33,738 nucleotides of DNA, taken from Aquisalimonas sp. (GTDB lineage: Bacteria; Pseudomonadota; Gammaproteobacteria; Nitrococcales; Aquisalimonadaceae). The position numbers and the translations under genes are program-made. This document shows, in pieces, positions 9,131-17,577 of the stretch (the stretch's first letter is position 1; each line of letters starts with the position of its first letter). The notes below the pieces were generated by a model. It had not been told where the DNA came from. It saw nothing but the letters and a program-made list of their open reading frames with translations, and did not search any database. Location of the stretch: NCBI GenBank assembly GCA_007126095.1, contig SLBZ01000006.1, forward strand, positions 1 through 33,738, in the 5' to 3' direction.

Positions 9131-10315
9131 ATGTCCGTGCTCCGCATGACCGACCTGGACCTTGCCGGCAAGCGTGTCCTGATCCGGGAGGATCTTAACG
9201 TCCCCGTGGATGATGCCGGCCGGCTTAGCGACGACACGCGCTTGCGCGCATCCCTGCCTACCATCCGGCACGCCCTGGACGCGGGCGCGAAGGTGATGCT
9301 GCTGAGCCACCTGGGGCGTCCGAAGGAGGGGCAGCCCGATCCGTCCGCGTCCCTGGCGCCCGTGGCCAAGCGCCTGGGCGAACTGCTCGGCCGGGACGTG
9401 CGGCTGGAAACCAGCTGGCTCGACGGCGTCACTGTCGATGACGGCGAGCTGGTGCTTTGCGAGAACGTGCGCTTCAACGTGGGCGAAAAGGCCAACGACG
9501 ATGGCCTGGCACAGCGCATGGCGGCGCTCTGCGACGTGTTCGTCATGGACGCCTTCGGCACCGCCCACCGGGCCCAGGCCTCCACCCACGGCGTGGCCCG
9601 TCACGCGCCGGTGGCCTGTGCCGGCCCCCTGCTGGCCGCCGAGCTGGATGCCCTGGGTAAGGCCCTGGAGACCCCGGCACGGCCCATGACCGCCATTGTC
9701 GGCGGCTCCAAGGTGTCCACCAAGCTCACGGTGCTGGAGTCCCTGTCCGGCGTGGTGGATCAGCTCATCGTCGGCGGCGGTATCGCCAACACCTTCATCG
9801 CCGCTGCCGGACACCCGGTCGGCAAGTCGCTCTACGAGGCGGATCTGGTGGAAGAGGCGAAACGGCTCATGGAGGCGGCACGGGCCAAGGGCGGCGAGAT
9901 TCCCGTGCCCACGGACGTGGTGACTGCCAAGGCATTCGCCGAGGACGCGGCGGCGACCACCAAGCCGGTGGCCGATGTGGCTGACGACGACCTGATCCTG
10001 GATATCGGCCCGGAGACCGCCCGCCATTACGCCACCCTGCTCAAACAGGCCGGGACCATCGTCTGGAACGGCCCGGTGGGTGTGTTCGAGTTCGAGCAGT
10101 TCGGGGGCGGCACGAAGGCGTTGAGCGAGGCCATCGCGGCCAGCGAGGCGTTCTCCATCGCCGGCGGCGGCGACACCCTGGCGGCCGTGTCGCGCTACGG
10201 CGTGGGCGATCGGATCTCCTACATCTCCACCGGTGGCGGTGCCTTCCTGGAGTTCCTGGAAGGCAAGACCCTACCGGCCGTGGCTATCCTGGAAGAGCGC
10301 GCCCGGACGGCGTGA
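9131..10315 (+). CDS. pgk: Phosphoglycerate kinase
   Basis: Pgk interconverts 1,3-bisphosphoglycerate plus ADP with 3-phosphoglycerate plus ATP. The 394-residue product has the N-terminal [16 protein letters not shown] motif, the HLGRP substrate loop, and the C-terminal nucleotide-binding GGGDTLAAV segment. The usual Asp/Val position in RxDxNVP reads Glu-Asp here (REDLNVP), which is within family variation. An in-frame GTG lies at 9125, but it sits in the AAAGGAAG ribosome binding site; ATG 9131 gives the conserved [11 protein letters not shown] start. It lies 78 bp after epd. Transcription probably ends at the large inverted repeat starting 3 bp after the stop. Confidence 0.98.
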   Translation: MSVLRMTDLDLAGKRVLIREDLNVPVDDAGRLSDDTRLRASLPTIRHALDAGAKVMLLSHLGRPKEGQPDPSASLAPVAKRLGELLGRDVRLETSWLDGVTVDDGELVLCENVRFNVGEKANDDGLAQRMAALCDVFVMDAFGTAHRAQASTHGVARHAPVACAGPLLAAELDALGKALETPARPMTAIVGGSKVSTKLTVLESLSGVVDQLIVGGGIANTFIAAAGHPVGKSLYEADLVEEAKRLMEAARAKGGEIPVPTDVVTAKAFAEDAAATTKPVADVADDDLILDIGPETARHYATLLKQAGTIVWNGPVGVFEFEQFGGGTKALSEAIAASEAFSIAGGGDTLAAVSRYGVGDRISYISTGGGAFLEFLEGKTLPAVAILEERARTA

Positions 10316-10318
10316 ATG

Positions 10319-10380
10319 GTCGCGGCTTGCGCCGCTCCTACAACGCCATACCGTTCCGTAGGAGCGGCGCAAGCCGCGAC
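10319..10380. repeat. REP-like inverted pair (BIME-type) between pgk and purC
   Basis: Two perfectly complementary 23-bp arms (10319-10341 and 10358-10380) flank a 16-bp spacer. Each arm is itself a REP-like unit: GTAG at the foot, then GCGGC-GCAA-GCCGC, a 5-bp stem with a 4-nt loop. This matches the widespread GTAGGAGCGGC...GCCGCGA class of gammaproteobacterial REP elements mobilised by RAYT transposases. It fills nearly the whole gap between convergent pgk and purC and could also act as a bidirectional terminator. No RAYT gene is in the window. Confidence 0.85.
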
Positions 10381-10399
10381 ACGGTGGCAAGACCGGGGG

Positions 10400-11296
10400 T
10401 CATTCGCCGATCAGCAGCCGCGCCGCCTCCCGGTATTTCTCCGCCGTCTGCCGCAGGATGTCCGCCGGGAGGGTTGGCCCCGGGGCGGTCTTGTCCCAGT
10501 CCAGCGTCTCCAGGTAATCGCGCACGAACTGCTTGTCGAAGCTCGGAGGCGAGGTGCCGAGGCGGTACTCGCTGGCCGGCCAGAAGCGGGAGGAGTCGGG
10601 GGTCAGTGCCTCGTCGATGAGCGTCAGCCGGTCATCGGCATCCAGGCCGAACTCGAACTTGGTGTCGGCGATGATGATGCCGCGAGGCGCGGCGTAGGCC
10701 GCCGCCTCCCGGTAGAGTCGCAGTGACACGTCCCGGATCTGCTCTGCCAGCGGGCGGCCCAGGGCCTCGACCGTGGCGTCGAATGCGACATTCTCGTCGT
10801 GGTCGCCCACGGCCGCCTTCGTTGATGGCGTGTAAATGGGTTCCGGCAGCTGCTGGGCCTGCTGCAGCCCTTCCGGCAGGCGGATACCGCAGACTTCGCC
10901 GCTGGCCTGGTAGTCCTTCCAGCCGGAGCCGCTGATGTAACCGCGCACGATGGCCTCCACCGGTAGGGGGCGCAGCCGGCGAACCACCACTGCCCGGCCC
11001 TGGACCTGCGCGCGGTCGTCCGAATCGGGCACGGCCTCGGCAAGCGGCATCGCCGCCAGGTGGTTGGGAATGATGCCCTGCAGCCGGCGGAACCAGAAAT
11101 TCGACACGCTGGTGAGTACCAGCCCCTTGCCCGGGACCGGATCGGGGAGCACCACGTCGAACGCGGACAGGCGGTCCGTGGTGACGATGAGCATGTGGTC
11201 GTCGTCCACGGCGTAGATGTCGCGGACCTTGCCCTGCTGAATCAGGGGCAGGCTGTGCAGGGAGCTGGTGTGCAGGCGCGCCGGGGATTGCGTCAT
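10400..11296 (-). CDS. purC: Phosphoribosylaminoimidazole-succinocarboxamide synthase
   Basis: PurC (SAICAR synthetase) joins aspartate to CAIR with ATP in purine synthesis. The 298-residue protein is the longer form, with the N-terminal [26 protein letters not shown] motif region and later [11 protein letters not shown] and IADTKFEFG signatures. It is a single gene convergent with pgk and separated from it by the REP pair. The start at 11296 is preceded by a weak GGAACGGAACC and gives the expected N terminus. Confidence 0.97.
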   Translation of the reverse strand: MTQSPARLHTSSLHSLPLIQQGKVRDIYAVDDDHMLIVTTDRLSAFDVVLPDPVPGKGLVLTSVSNFWFRRLQGIIPNHLAAMPLAEAVPDSDDRAQVQGRAVVVRRLRPLPVEAIVRGYISGSGWKDYQASGEVCGIRLPEGLQQAQQLPEPIYTPSTKAAVGDHDENVAFDATVEALGRPLAEQIRDVSLRLYREAAAYAAPRGIIIADTKFEFGLDADDRLTLIDEALTPDSSRFWPASEYRLGTSPPSFDKQFVRDYLETLDWDKTAPGPTLPADILRQTAEKYREAARLLIGE

Positions 11297-11375
11297 GGTT
11301 CCGTTCCATTGGCTCGTGCGTGAGCCGCGATGATACCGGAACCGCTGCAGTCAGCGCCAAGCCGGCGCGTGCAGT

Positions 11376-12809
11376 TCAGGTGTCGGCGTTGCGGATGGTC
11401 TGATAGGCGTCCAGCGCGGCCTGTCTGGATGCCTTTAGGTCGACAATCGGGTGGGGGTAGGTCACGCCCAGTGTCACGCGGGCATCACGCAGCACTTCCG
11501 CGGGCGCCTGCCACGGCGCGTGTATGTGCTTCGCCGGGAGGGCCTCCAGCTCCGGTACCCACTGGCGCACGTAGGCGCCGTCCGGGTCGAAGCGCTCGCC
11601 CTGGCGGACCGGGTTGAACACCCGGAAGTAGGGCGCGGCGTCGGCGCCGCATCCCTGAATCCACTGCCAGCCCATGCTGTTGTTGGCGAGATCGGCGTCC
11701 ACCAGCGTATCCCAGAACCAGGCCTCGCCCCGCTGCCACGGGACCCGCAGGTTTTTGGTCAGCAGCGAGCCTACCACCATGCGCAGGCGGTTGTGCATCC
11801 AGCCGGTCTGCCACAGTTCGCGCATGCCGGCGTCGACGATGGGTATGCCGGTCTGCCCCGCCTGCCACGCCGCCAGGGCGGTGTCCCCGTCCGGGTCCCA
11901 GGGAAAGGCACGGAAGCGGGTGTCGATGGGGTCGTCGGGCATGCCGGGGAAGTGGAACAGCAGGTGGTGGCCGAACTCACGCCAGGCGACTTCGCTGAGG
12001 AACGACTCCGCATCGTCGCCATCACCACCCGGTGCACTGCGCGTGGCGGTCCAGATCTGTCGCGGACTGATCTCGCCGAAGTGCAGGTGGGGGGACAGTC
12101 CCGATGTTCCGGAGACAGAAGGCCAGTCGCGCCGGTCGTCGTAGCCGTGCAGGCGCGCCTCCAGAAACGTCGTCAGCCGCTGCCAGGCACCCGCTTCACC
12201 GGGCGACCAGACCGGCTCGAACCCCCTGTCCCAGCGTATGGTCGGCAGCAGCCGGAGATCCTCCAGGGCGGCGGATGTCGGGCGTGCCGCTGGTGCGTCC
12301 ATGTCGGGGACCGGCAAGGCGCGCTCCGGCAACGCCTGCCGTCGCAGGCTCCGCCAGAAGGGGGTGAAGGTCCGGTAATGCCCGCCGTCGCCCTTGCGGA
12401 TCTCCCACGGCTCGAAGAGCAGGGCGCCGTTGTGGCTGTCCGCACGGATGCCGTCATCCCGCAGGGCGCGCTTGATGTGCTGGTCGCGTTCGATGATTGC
12501 CGGGTCGTAGAGCCGGTTCCACGTCACCGCTTCGGCGCCGGTCTCACGAACCAGTGCGCGCAGGGCGTCCAGGGTGGTGGTTCCGGTGGCGATGACCAGT
12601 GGCATTCCGTGGCGGGCGAGATCGGATTCCAGTGCAGTGAGGCTGTGGTGGAGCCACCACTGGCTGGCGCCGCCCGGGGGCCAGGGGGATTCCTCCTCCG
12701 GCGCATGGATGTACACGGGCAGGACAGCACCGGCAGCCGCTGCCGCGCTCAGGGCGGGATTGTCATGCAGGCGCAGGTCCCGGCGGAGCCAGACCAGCGT
12801 CGTGGTCAT
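11376..12809 (-). CDS. phr: Deoxyribodipyrimidine photolyase
   Basis: The product repairs cyclobutane pyrimidine dimers using blue light, with FAD as catalyst and an antenna chromophore in the N-terminal domain. The 477-residue protein begins TTLVWLRRDLRLHDNPAL, typical of class I photolyases. The C-terminal FAD domain shows EVAWREFGHHLLFHFP, the DADLANNSMGWQW core, and GAYVRQWVPEL. A longer open frame runs to 13724, but it overlaps the MerR gene in another frame and is not real. The ATG at 12809 overlaps the merR stop in an ATGA, so the two are probably translated together and the regulator likely controls this gene. A cryptochrome-like role is less likely given the strong photolyase motifs. 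Confidence 0.95.
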   Translation of the reverse strand: MTTTLVWLRRDLRLHDNPALSAAAAAGAVLPVYIHAPEEESPWPPGGASQWWLHHSLTALESDLARHGMPLVIATGTTTLDALRALVRETGAEAVTWNRLYDPAIIERDQHIKRALRDDGIRADSHNGALLFEPWEIRKGDGGHYRTFTPFWRSLRRQALPERALPVPDMDAPAARPTSAALEDLRLLPTIRWDRGFEPVWSPGEAGAWQRLTTFLEARLHGYDDRRDWPSVSGTSGLSPHLHFGEISPRQIWTATRSAPGGDGDDAESFLSEVAWREFGHHLLFHFPGMPDDPIDTRFRAFPWDPDGDTALAAWQAGQTGIPIVDAGMRELWQTGWMHNRLRMVVGSLLTKNLRVPWQRGEAWFWDTLVDADLANNSMGWQWIQGCGADAAPYFRVFNPVRQGERFDPDGAYVRQWVPELEALPAKHIHAPWQAPAEVLRDARVTLGVTYPHPIVDLKASRQAALDAYQTIRNADT

Positions 12810-13696
12810 GCAGACTGGCGCTGGTTGTGGTGCGCGTCCACGGCGCGGACGGCCGCGGCGGTATCGTCGCCGTCCACGAGGGTGAGCCGCTCGCCGTTCC
12901 CCTGGAGCGAGTCGGTGTTGCCCGCGATGAACACGGGCACTTCGGCGGCCAGCCGGTCCAGCGCAGTTGATCCGGCGGTCTCGCCACCGGTCCAGAGGAC
13001 AACACTCTCGGCCCCGCTCTGGCGTGCGGCGGTCGCCAGCGCATCGGTGTCGACGGCGCAACCCAGGAGAACTGTGCGGAATCCGTGGTCGATGAGTTGC
13101 AGGCCCAGCAGCAGCACCGGGATATCGTCGGCGTGGCGTTCCATGGGGGCCAGCAGGACACGCGGTCCGGCGGCGCGCCGGCAACGATGGTGCAGGCGGG
13201 TGCTCAGGGTGGTGCGCAGCCAGCTGTGGAGGAATGCGCGCGCGGCCTGGTCGTCGGCTGTCCCGTCGGCCGGAAACTGCCGGTACAGCGGTGCCAGCAG
13301 ATGCTGCTGCACCTGGCTCGGCGCGAACAGGGAGCAGGCCTCTTCGTAGCACTCCGATAGGGCCTGTTCGTCGTAGACGGTGACTGCGGTGCGCATGCGC
13401 GTGAGAAAGCCGCTCCAGGTGTCTTCGCCCGGGTCGACGGTCTCCGTCGCAGTGGCCGCGGTGTCCGTGTCGTCTTCGTCCAGCACCTGACGTGCCTGGC
13501 TGATGGGGATGCCCCGGTCCAGCAAGACCAGGATCTGGTTGATGCGGTCGATGTCGCGCTCTGTGTAGAGACGGTGTCCCTTGGGCGTGCGCTGCGGGCG
13601 AATCAGCCCGTAGCGCCGCTCCCAGGCGCGCAGTGTCACCGGGTTGACCCCGGTCATCGACGAAATCGTCCGTATTGGATACAGCCCCTTGCTCAA
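12806..13696 (-). CDS. MerR-family regulator, CarH/LitR/MlrA-like, paired with photolyase
   Basis: An N-terminal MerR helix-turn-helix (about residues 6-72; YPIRTISSMTGVNPVTLRAW...RRYGLIRP) is followed by a roughly 200-residue region resembling the cobalamin-binding domain of CarH/LitR light regulators. The ExH motif that supplies the lower cobalt ligand is present as E186-R-H188. I do not see the W-x9-EH motif that covers the upper face in CarH, so B12 and light sensing is uncertain. I chose TTG 13696 as start because it has AAAGGGAG 8 nt upstream. The GTG at 13732 has no ribosome site and falls at the predicted transcription start. The 4-nt overlap with phr points to light or UV repair control. 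Confidence 0.85.
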   Translation of the reverse strand: MSKGLYPIRTISSMTGVNPVTLRAWERRYGLIRPQRTPKGHRLYTERDIDRINQILVLLDRGIPISQARQVLDEDDTDTAATATETVDPGEDTWSGFLTRMRTAVTVYDEQALSECYEEACSLFAPSQVQQHLLAPLYRQFPADGTADDQAARAFLHSWLRTTLSTRLHHRCRRAAGPRVLLAPMERHADDIPVLLLGLQLIDHGFRTVLLGCAVDTDALATAARQSGAESVVLWTGGETAGSTALDRLAAEVPVFIAGNTDSLQGNGERLTLVDGDDTAAAVRAVDAHHNQRQSA

Positions 13697-13738
13697 CGCC
13701 TCGACTCCCTTTAGGCCGCCACAACCGGCCACGGCCCG

Positions 13739-13767
13739 AATGTATAGTTATTGTATCAGTTCATCAA
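13739..13767 (-). promoter_or_regulatory. Probable promoter and direct-repeat operator of the MerR-phr operon
   Basis: On the minus strand, TTGATG (13767-13762) and TACATT (13744-13739) form a -35/-10 pair with a 17-bp spacer. A TATACA at 13746-13741 is an alternative -10. Within it, TGTAT (plus strand) recurs at 13741 and 13752, an 11-bp spacing, and AGTT follows both copies. CarH-type MerR regulators bind direct repeats of 11 bp overlapping their own promoter, so this fits autoregulation. Promoter assignment is by eye. Confidence 0.6.
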
Positions 13768-13801
13768 GCTGTTGTTTCCGGCCGTTTGCCGGATGCTGGG
13801 G

Positions 13802-14284
13802 TCAGCGGCGCTCCAGGGTCTGGAAGTGCAGCGCGTGGGGCGTGTTGTCGTCGGGCGCCTGGTGGCGCTCGTCGATCACCTGCCAGTCGCTTTGCTCGAA
13901 GTCGGGGAACCAGGTGTCACCTTCGATCGCGGTGTGGACCCAGGTGAGGTAGAGCCGGTCGGCACGGGGCAGGAACAGCCGGTAGATCTCTGCGCCGCCG
14001 ATGATCATGATTTCACTGGCGTCCCCCGCCGCGGCGAGTGCGGCATCGGCGTCGGCGACGATGGTGCAGCCGGGTGCCTGGAAGTCGGGGTTGCGCGTCA
14101 TGACGATGTTGTGTCGGTCCGGCAGCGGGCGGCCGATGGAGAGGTAGTTCCGGCGCCCCATGATCACGGGCTTGCCCCGGGTGGTGCGCTTGAAGTGGCG
14201 CAGGTCGTCGGGAATGCGCCAGGGCAGGTCGTTGCCTTTGCCGATGACGTGGTCGGGGGTGAGGGCGGCGATCATGGAGATCAT
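13802..14284 (-). CDS. folA: Dihydrofolate reductase
   Basis: FolA reduces dihydrofolate to tetrahydrofolate with NADPH. The 160-residue product starts MISMIAAL, close to the E. coli MISLIAAL start. It has the catalytic Asp at 27 in LPWRIPDDL, the GRPLPDRHNIVMTR nucleotide-binding segment, and the MIIGGAEIY motif. The open frame extends far upstream through thyA in another frame, but that is not coding. It lies 107 bp downstream of thyA on the same strand, the common pairing because thymidylate synthase creates the dihydrofolate that FolA recycles. Confidence 0.97.
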   Translation of the reverse strand: MISMIAALTPDHVIGKGNDLPWRIPDDLRHFKRTTRGKPVIMGRRNYLSIGRPLPDRHNIVMTRNPDFQAPGCTIVADADAALAAAGDASEIMIIGGAEIYRLFLPRADRLYLTWVHTAIEGDTWFPDFEQSDWQVIDERHQAPDDNTPHALHFQTLERR

Positions 14285-14391
14285 GGGTTCCGGTTCCGTA
14301 TTGCTGTCTATTCGTGGTGCGGTGCCGTTGTCGTGACCGGAGATCGCCCCGCCTCCGCTGTGCCCTCGACCGATAGAGCCCGTGCCTGCGT

Positions 14392-15186
14392 CTAGACTGC
14401 GACCGGCGCCTTGATGTGCGGCTCCGGGTTGTAGTCTTCCAGCCGGAAATCGTCGTAGGTGAACGCGAACAGGTCGTTCACCGCCGGGTTCAGATGCATG
14501 GTCGGCAACGGGTGCGGCGTGCGTGTCAGCTGGGTGTCCGCCTGCTCCAGGTGGTTCAGGTACAGGTGCGCGTCGCCGAGGGTGTGTACGAACTCCCCCG
14601 GGCGCAGGCCCGTGACCTGAGCAATCATCAGGGTCAGCAGCGCGTAGGAGGCAATGTTGAACGGCACGCCCAGGAAGATGTCCGCGCTGCGCTGGTAGAG
14701 CTGGCAGGAGAGGCGGCCATCGGCCACGTAGAACTGGAACAGCGCGTGGCACGGCGGCAGGGCCATGCTGTCCACTTCTGCCGGGTTCCAGGCGCTGACC
14801 ATGAGCCGGCGCGAGTCCGGGTTGCGGCGGATCTGCTCCAGCAGCCGGCCGATCTGATCGATACGCTCCCCGTTCGGGGCGGGCCAGGAGCGCCACTGCA
14901 CCCCGTAGACAGGGCCCAGATCGCCGTTTTCGTCGGCCCATTCGTCCCAGATACTCACGCCGTGGCGCTTGAGGTAGCCGATGTTGCTGTCGCCGCTGAG
15001 AAACCACAGCAGTTCGTGGATCACCGACTTCAGATGGATCTTCTTGGTGGTGACCAGCGGAAAGCCGTCGGCCAGGTCGAAGCGCATCTGGTGGCCGAAC
15101 ACGGACACGGTGCCCGTCCCGGTGCGGTCGTCCTTGCGGAAGCCGTGGTCGCGCACGTGGCGCATGAGGTCGAGATACTGCTGCAC
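14392..15186 (-). CDS. thyA: Thymidylate synthase
   Basis: ThyA methylates dUMP to dTMP using methylene-THF as carbon and hydride donor. The 264-residue length equals E. coli ThyA, and the catalytic Cys falls at the same number, 146, in [17 protein letters not shown] and [11 protein letters not shown] motifs are present. The start is a GTG at 15186, giving the conserved [11 protein letters not shown] terminus, with AGGAG 7-8 nt upstream. An ATG further upstream in frame overlaps lgt and is rejected. It lies 10 bp after lgt, the typical gammaproteobacterial lgt-thyA pair. Confidence 0.98.
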   Translation of the reverse strand: MQQYLDLMRHVRDHGFRKDDRTGTGTVSVFGHQMRFDLADGFPLVTTKKIHLKSVIHELLWFLSGDSNIGYLKRHGVSIWDEWADENGDLGPVYGVQWRSWPAPNGERIDQIGRLLEQIRRNPDSRRLMVSAWNPAEVDSMALPPCHALFQFYVADGRLSCQLYQRSADIFLGVPFNIASYALLTLMIAQVTGLRPGEFVHTLGDAHLYLNHLEQADTQLTRTPHPLPTMHLNPAVNDLFAFTYDDFRLEDYNPEPHIKAPVAV

Positions 15187-15196
15187 GGCCGCTCTC

Positions 15197-16003
15197 CTAT
15201 GTCCTGTTGCCGGCGGTGGTGCCCTGGCCCCGGCTGTAGGCGAGGTACAGCAGCGCCGCGCCAAGGGCGACCATGGGCAGCGACAGCAGCTGTCCCATGG
15301 TGAACCAGTCGAAGGCCAGGTAGCCCAGTTGCTCGTCGGGCAGGCGCACGAACTCGACCATGAACCGGAAGCTGCCGTAGAGCACCAGGAACAGCCCGGA
15401 CAGGGCCATGGTTGGTCGTGGTTTGCGGGAGAACAACCATAGCGCCACGAACAGCACCACGCCTTCCAGCAGGAACTGATACAGCTGGCTCGGGTGGCGC
15501 GGGTCGGGGCCCATGGGCGGGTAGACCATGGCCCAGGGCACGTCGCTCACGCGTCCCCACAGTTCGCCGTTGATGAAGTTGCCGAGGCGGCCGGCGCCCA
15601 GACCGATGGGCACCAGGGGGGCGGCGAAGTCGGTCAGGCGGAGGAAGCCGCAGCCGCTGCGCCAGCTGTAGAGCCAGAGCCCGGCAAGCACCCCGAGCAG
15701 CCCGCCGTGGAAGCTCATGCCCCCTTCCCAGATGCGGATCAGCGCGAGCGGGTCGGTGGTAAGGAGGGCGGTCTCGTAGAACAGCACGTAGCCGATGCGG
15801 CCGCCGAGGATGACGCCGATGGCGCCGAAGACGAGGACGTCCTCCATCTGCTGCGGCCGGATCGGGCTGTCGTCGCGGCGCGCGCGCCAGCGGCCGAGCA
15901 GCCAGGCGCCTAGAAAGCCCACCAGGTACATGAGGCCGTACCAGTGGATGGCGATGGGGCCGAGGTCGATGGCGACCGGGTTGATGTCTGGATAAGTCAG
16001 CAT
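15197..16003 (-). CDS. lgt: Prolipoprotein diacylglyceryl transferase
   Basis: Lgt is an inner-membrane enzyme that attaches diacylglycerol to the lipobox cysteine of prolipoproteins. The 268-residue protein is rich in membrane helices. It has FHGGLLG with His99 and the signature [16 protein letters not shown] with Arg139, matching the essential E. coli His103 and Arg143 with a constant shift of 4. The start ATG gives the usual N terminus with [15 protein letters not shown]. The Sel1-type lipoprotein at 20958-21392 would be one of its substrates. Confidence 0.98.
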   Translation of the reverse strand: MLTYPDINPVAIDLGPIAIHWYGLMYLVGFLGAWLLGRWRARRDDSPIRPQQMEDVLVFGAIGVILGGRIGYVLFYETALLTTDPLALIRIWEGGMSFHGGLLGVLAGLWLYSWRSGCGFLRLTDFAAPLVPIGLGAGRLGNFINGELWGRVSDVPWAMVYPPMGPDPRHPSQLYQFLLEGVVLFVALWLFSRKPRPTMALSGLFLVLYGSFRFMVEFVRLPDEQLGYLAFDWFTMGQLLSLPMVALGAALLYLAYSRGQGTTAGNRT

Positions 16004-16058
16004 GATTGGCGATCTTACCTTCCTGGTGGAGTGGTTGCAGCTCGTGTGGCGGCAGCAG

Positions 16059-16090
16059 CCGTAGGGTGGACCTGAAGGTCCACCCTACGG
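16059..16090. repeat. REP-like palindrome between rlmI and lgt
   Basis: Perfect 15-bp arms (16059-16073 and 16076-16090) are separated by GA. Each contains GTAGGGTGGACCT, a sequence class seen as dispersed REP-like repeats in many gammaproteobacteria. It differs from the GTAGGAGCGGC repeat at 10319-10380. It lies between the rlmI stop (16130) and the lgt start (16003) on the minus strand and may end rlmI transcription. Confidence 0.75.
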
Positions 16091-16129
16091 GATCACGGGC
16101 CCGTGTTGCCGCAAAGGTTGCTGCCTTGG

Positions 16130-17341
16130 CTACGGCGTACTCCACGCCGGTGCCACCCGGGTGAACAGGGCCTTGAGGTACCGACTCTCCGGGATCGCCG
16201 GATGTTCCGGGTGATCGGGTGCCTGGCTGCCCCGCTCCACCAGTTGCAGTGAGCGGTCCACGTGCCTGGCGGCGCCCAGGACTTCGCCCAACAGCTGCTG
16301 TTCGTCCACATGCGCCGAGCACGACGCGGAGATGAGCACCCCGTTCTTCTCCAGCACCTGCAGCGCCAGTTGATTGAGGCGGCGGTATCCGGACAGGCCC
16401 GCTTTCAGGTCCTTCTTGCGCTTGACGAAGGCTGGCGGGTCGACGATCACGGCGTCAAATCGCTCGCCGTCCTGGCGCAGTGCCTTGAGCACGTCGAAGG
16501 CGTCGCCCTCGACCCCGGTAACCCATTCGCCGAGGCCGTTGCGCTCCGCGTTGGCGTCCAGGGCGTCCAGGGCATCCGAGGAGCTGTCCACGGCCACCAG
16601 CGATTCAGCTCCGGCGGCGAGGGCCTGCAGGCCCCAGGCACCGGCGTAGCTGAATACATCCAGGACGCGCATGCCGCGGACGTAGGGTGCGATCCGGGCC
16701 CGGTTGCCCCGGTGGTCGTAGTACCAGCCCGTCTTCTGGCCGGTGGTGGCCGGAACCGAGAAGGTGAGCCCGTTCTCGATGATCTCCAGTGCCTCGGGGC
16801 CTTCCCCGCCGGCCCAGTGAACGGTGCTCTCCAGGCCCTCCAGTTCCCGCAGCGGGCTGTCCGCGCGCACCAGGATGTGTGCCGGCGCCAGCACGCGCTG
16901 CAGGGCGCTGATGATGGCGTCCAGGGCGCGGTCCATGCCGGCGGTGTTGGGCTGGATCACGCAGGTATCGCCGTAGCGGTCGATCACGAGCCCGGAGAGG
17001 CCGTCGCCGTCACCGTGGACCAGGCGGTAGTGCGGCGTCGGGAAGTGACGCTCGCGCAGGGCCAGGGCCAGGTTCAGGCGGTGTACGAGCAGGGACTCGT
17101 CCAGCCCGCGCTCCGGGTCGCGGCTGATCAGCCGCGCGCAGATCAGCGAGTGCGGATTGACGTAGGCCGTGCCCAGGGGGCGGCCGGAGTGGTCCCGCAG
17201 GGTGGCGTCCTGCCCCGGCTCGAAGGCCTTCAGCGGTGATCGGGCGCTGTCCACTTCATTGCTGAATACCCACAGGTGACCCGCTCGCAGGCGGCGCTCT
17301 TCACCCCGCTTGAGGTAGAGGGAGGGGCGTGTCTGCGCCAT
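16130..17341 (-). CDS. rlmI: 23S rRNA (cytosine-C5)-methyltransferase, RlmI family
   Basis: RlmI methylates C1962 of 23S rRNA. The 403-residue protein (E. coli 396) starts with a PUA RNA-binding domain (LYLKRGEERRLRAGHLWVFSNEV, from about 8). It continues with a class I methyltransferase domain: motif I VLDVFSYAGAWGL from 226, DPPAF at 301-305, and the catalytic-Cys segment SASCS with Cys341. The ATG at 17341 has a CGGAG site upstream. It is divergent from the SH3-domain gene. Family assignment is firm; the exact target base is taken from the family. Confidence 0.93.
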   Translation of the reverse strand: MAQTRPSLYLKRGEERRLRAGHLWVFSNEVDSARSPLKAFEPGQDATLRDHSGRPLGTAYVNPHSLICARLISRDPERGLDESLLVHRLNLALALRERHFPTPHYRLVHGDGDGLSGLVIDRYGDTCVIQPNTAGMDRALDAIISALQRVLAPAHILVRADSPLRELEGLESTVHWAGGEGPEALEIIENGLTFSVPATTGQKTGWYYDHRGNRARIAPYVRGMRVLDVFSYAGAWGLQALAAGAESLVAVDSSSDALDALDANAERNGLGEWVTGVEGDAFDVLKALRQDGERFDAVIVDPPAFVKRKKDLKAGLSGYRRLNQLALQVLEKNGVLISASCSAHVDEQQLLGEVLGAARHVDRSLQLVERGSQAPDHPEHPAIPESRYLKALFTRVAPAWSTP

Positions 17342-17410
17342 GGTCGTTTCTCCGCGGTGGTGCGTGGCCCCGCAGCGTGTGCGGGCCGGCTGGCAAGAGG
17401 CCGGATTCTA

Positions 17411-17445
17411 CGCGGGATGCCGGCGTCTTTGCCAGGCATCCCGCG
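17411..17445. repeat. 11-bp inverted repeat in the rlmI/SH3 intergenic region
   Basis: CGCGGGATGCC (17411-17421) and GGCATCCCGCG (17435-17445) are perfect arms. The 13-bp loop can add a GGC/GCC pairing. A TAGAAT (minus strand, 17410-17405) borders it and could be an rlmI -10 box, so the repeat may be an operator, or a leftover REP-type palindrome. Confidence 0.45.
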
Positions 17446-17511
17446 GCGCAACCTGCCCGCGCCGGGCCGGATGATGCTATGCTCCGGTGCCTGTCGCCAT
17501 CTGACGTCGGC

Positions 17512-17539
17512 TTGTCTGCCGGGCGCGTGGCGCTACAAT
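17512..17539 (+). promoter_or_regulatory. Probable sigma70 promoter of the SH3-domain gene
   Basis: TTGTCT (17512-17517) and TACAAT (17534-17539) are separated by 16 bp, giving a transcript start about 30 bp before the GTG start codon at 17578. Each box differs from consensus at one or two positions. Confidence 0.6.
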
Positions 17540-17577
17540 TCCCGGCCCTTCCGCGCCGTTTGACTGGAGAGTGTTGC

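Noticed and set aside
11376..13724. 782-residue extension of photolyase through the MerR gene
   Set aside because: The extra N-terminal part is an out-of-frame reading of merR with Arg/Pro-rich composition; the ATG at 12809 gives a standard photolyase.
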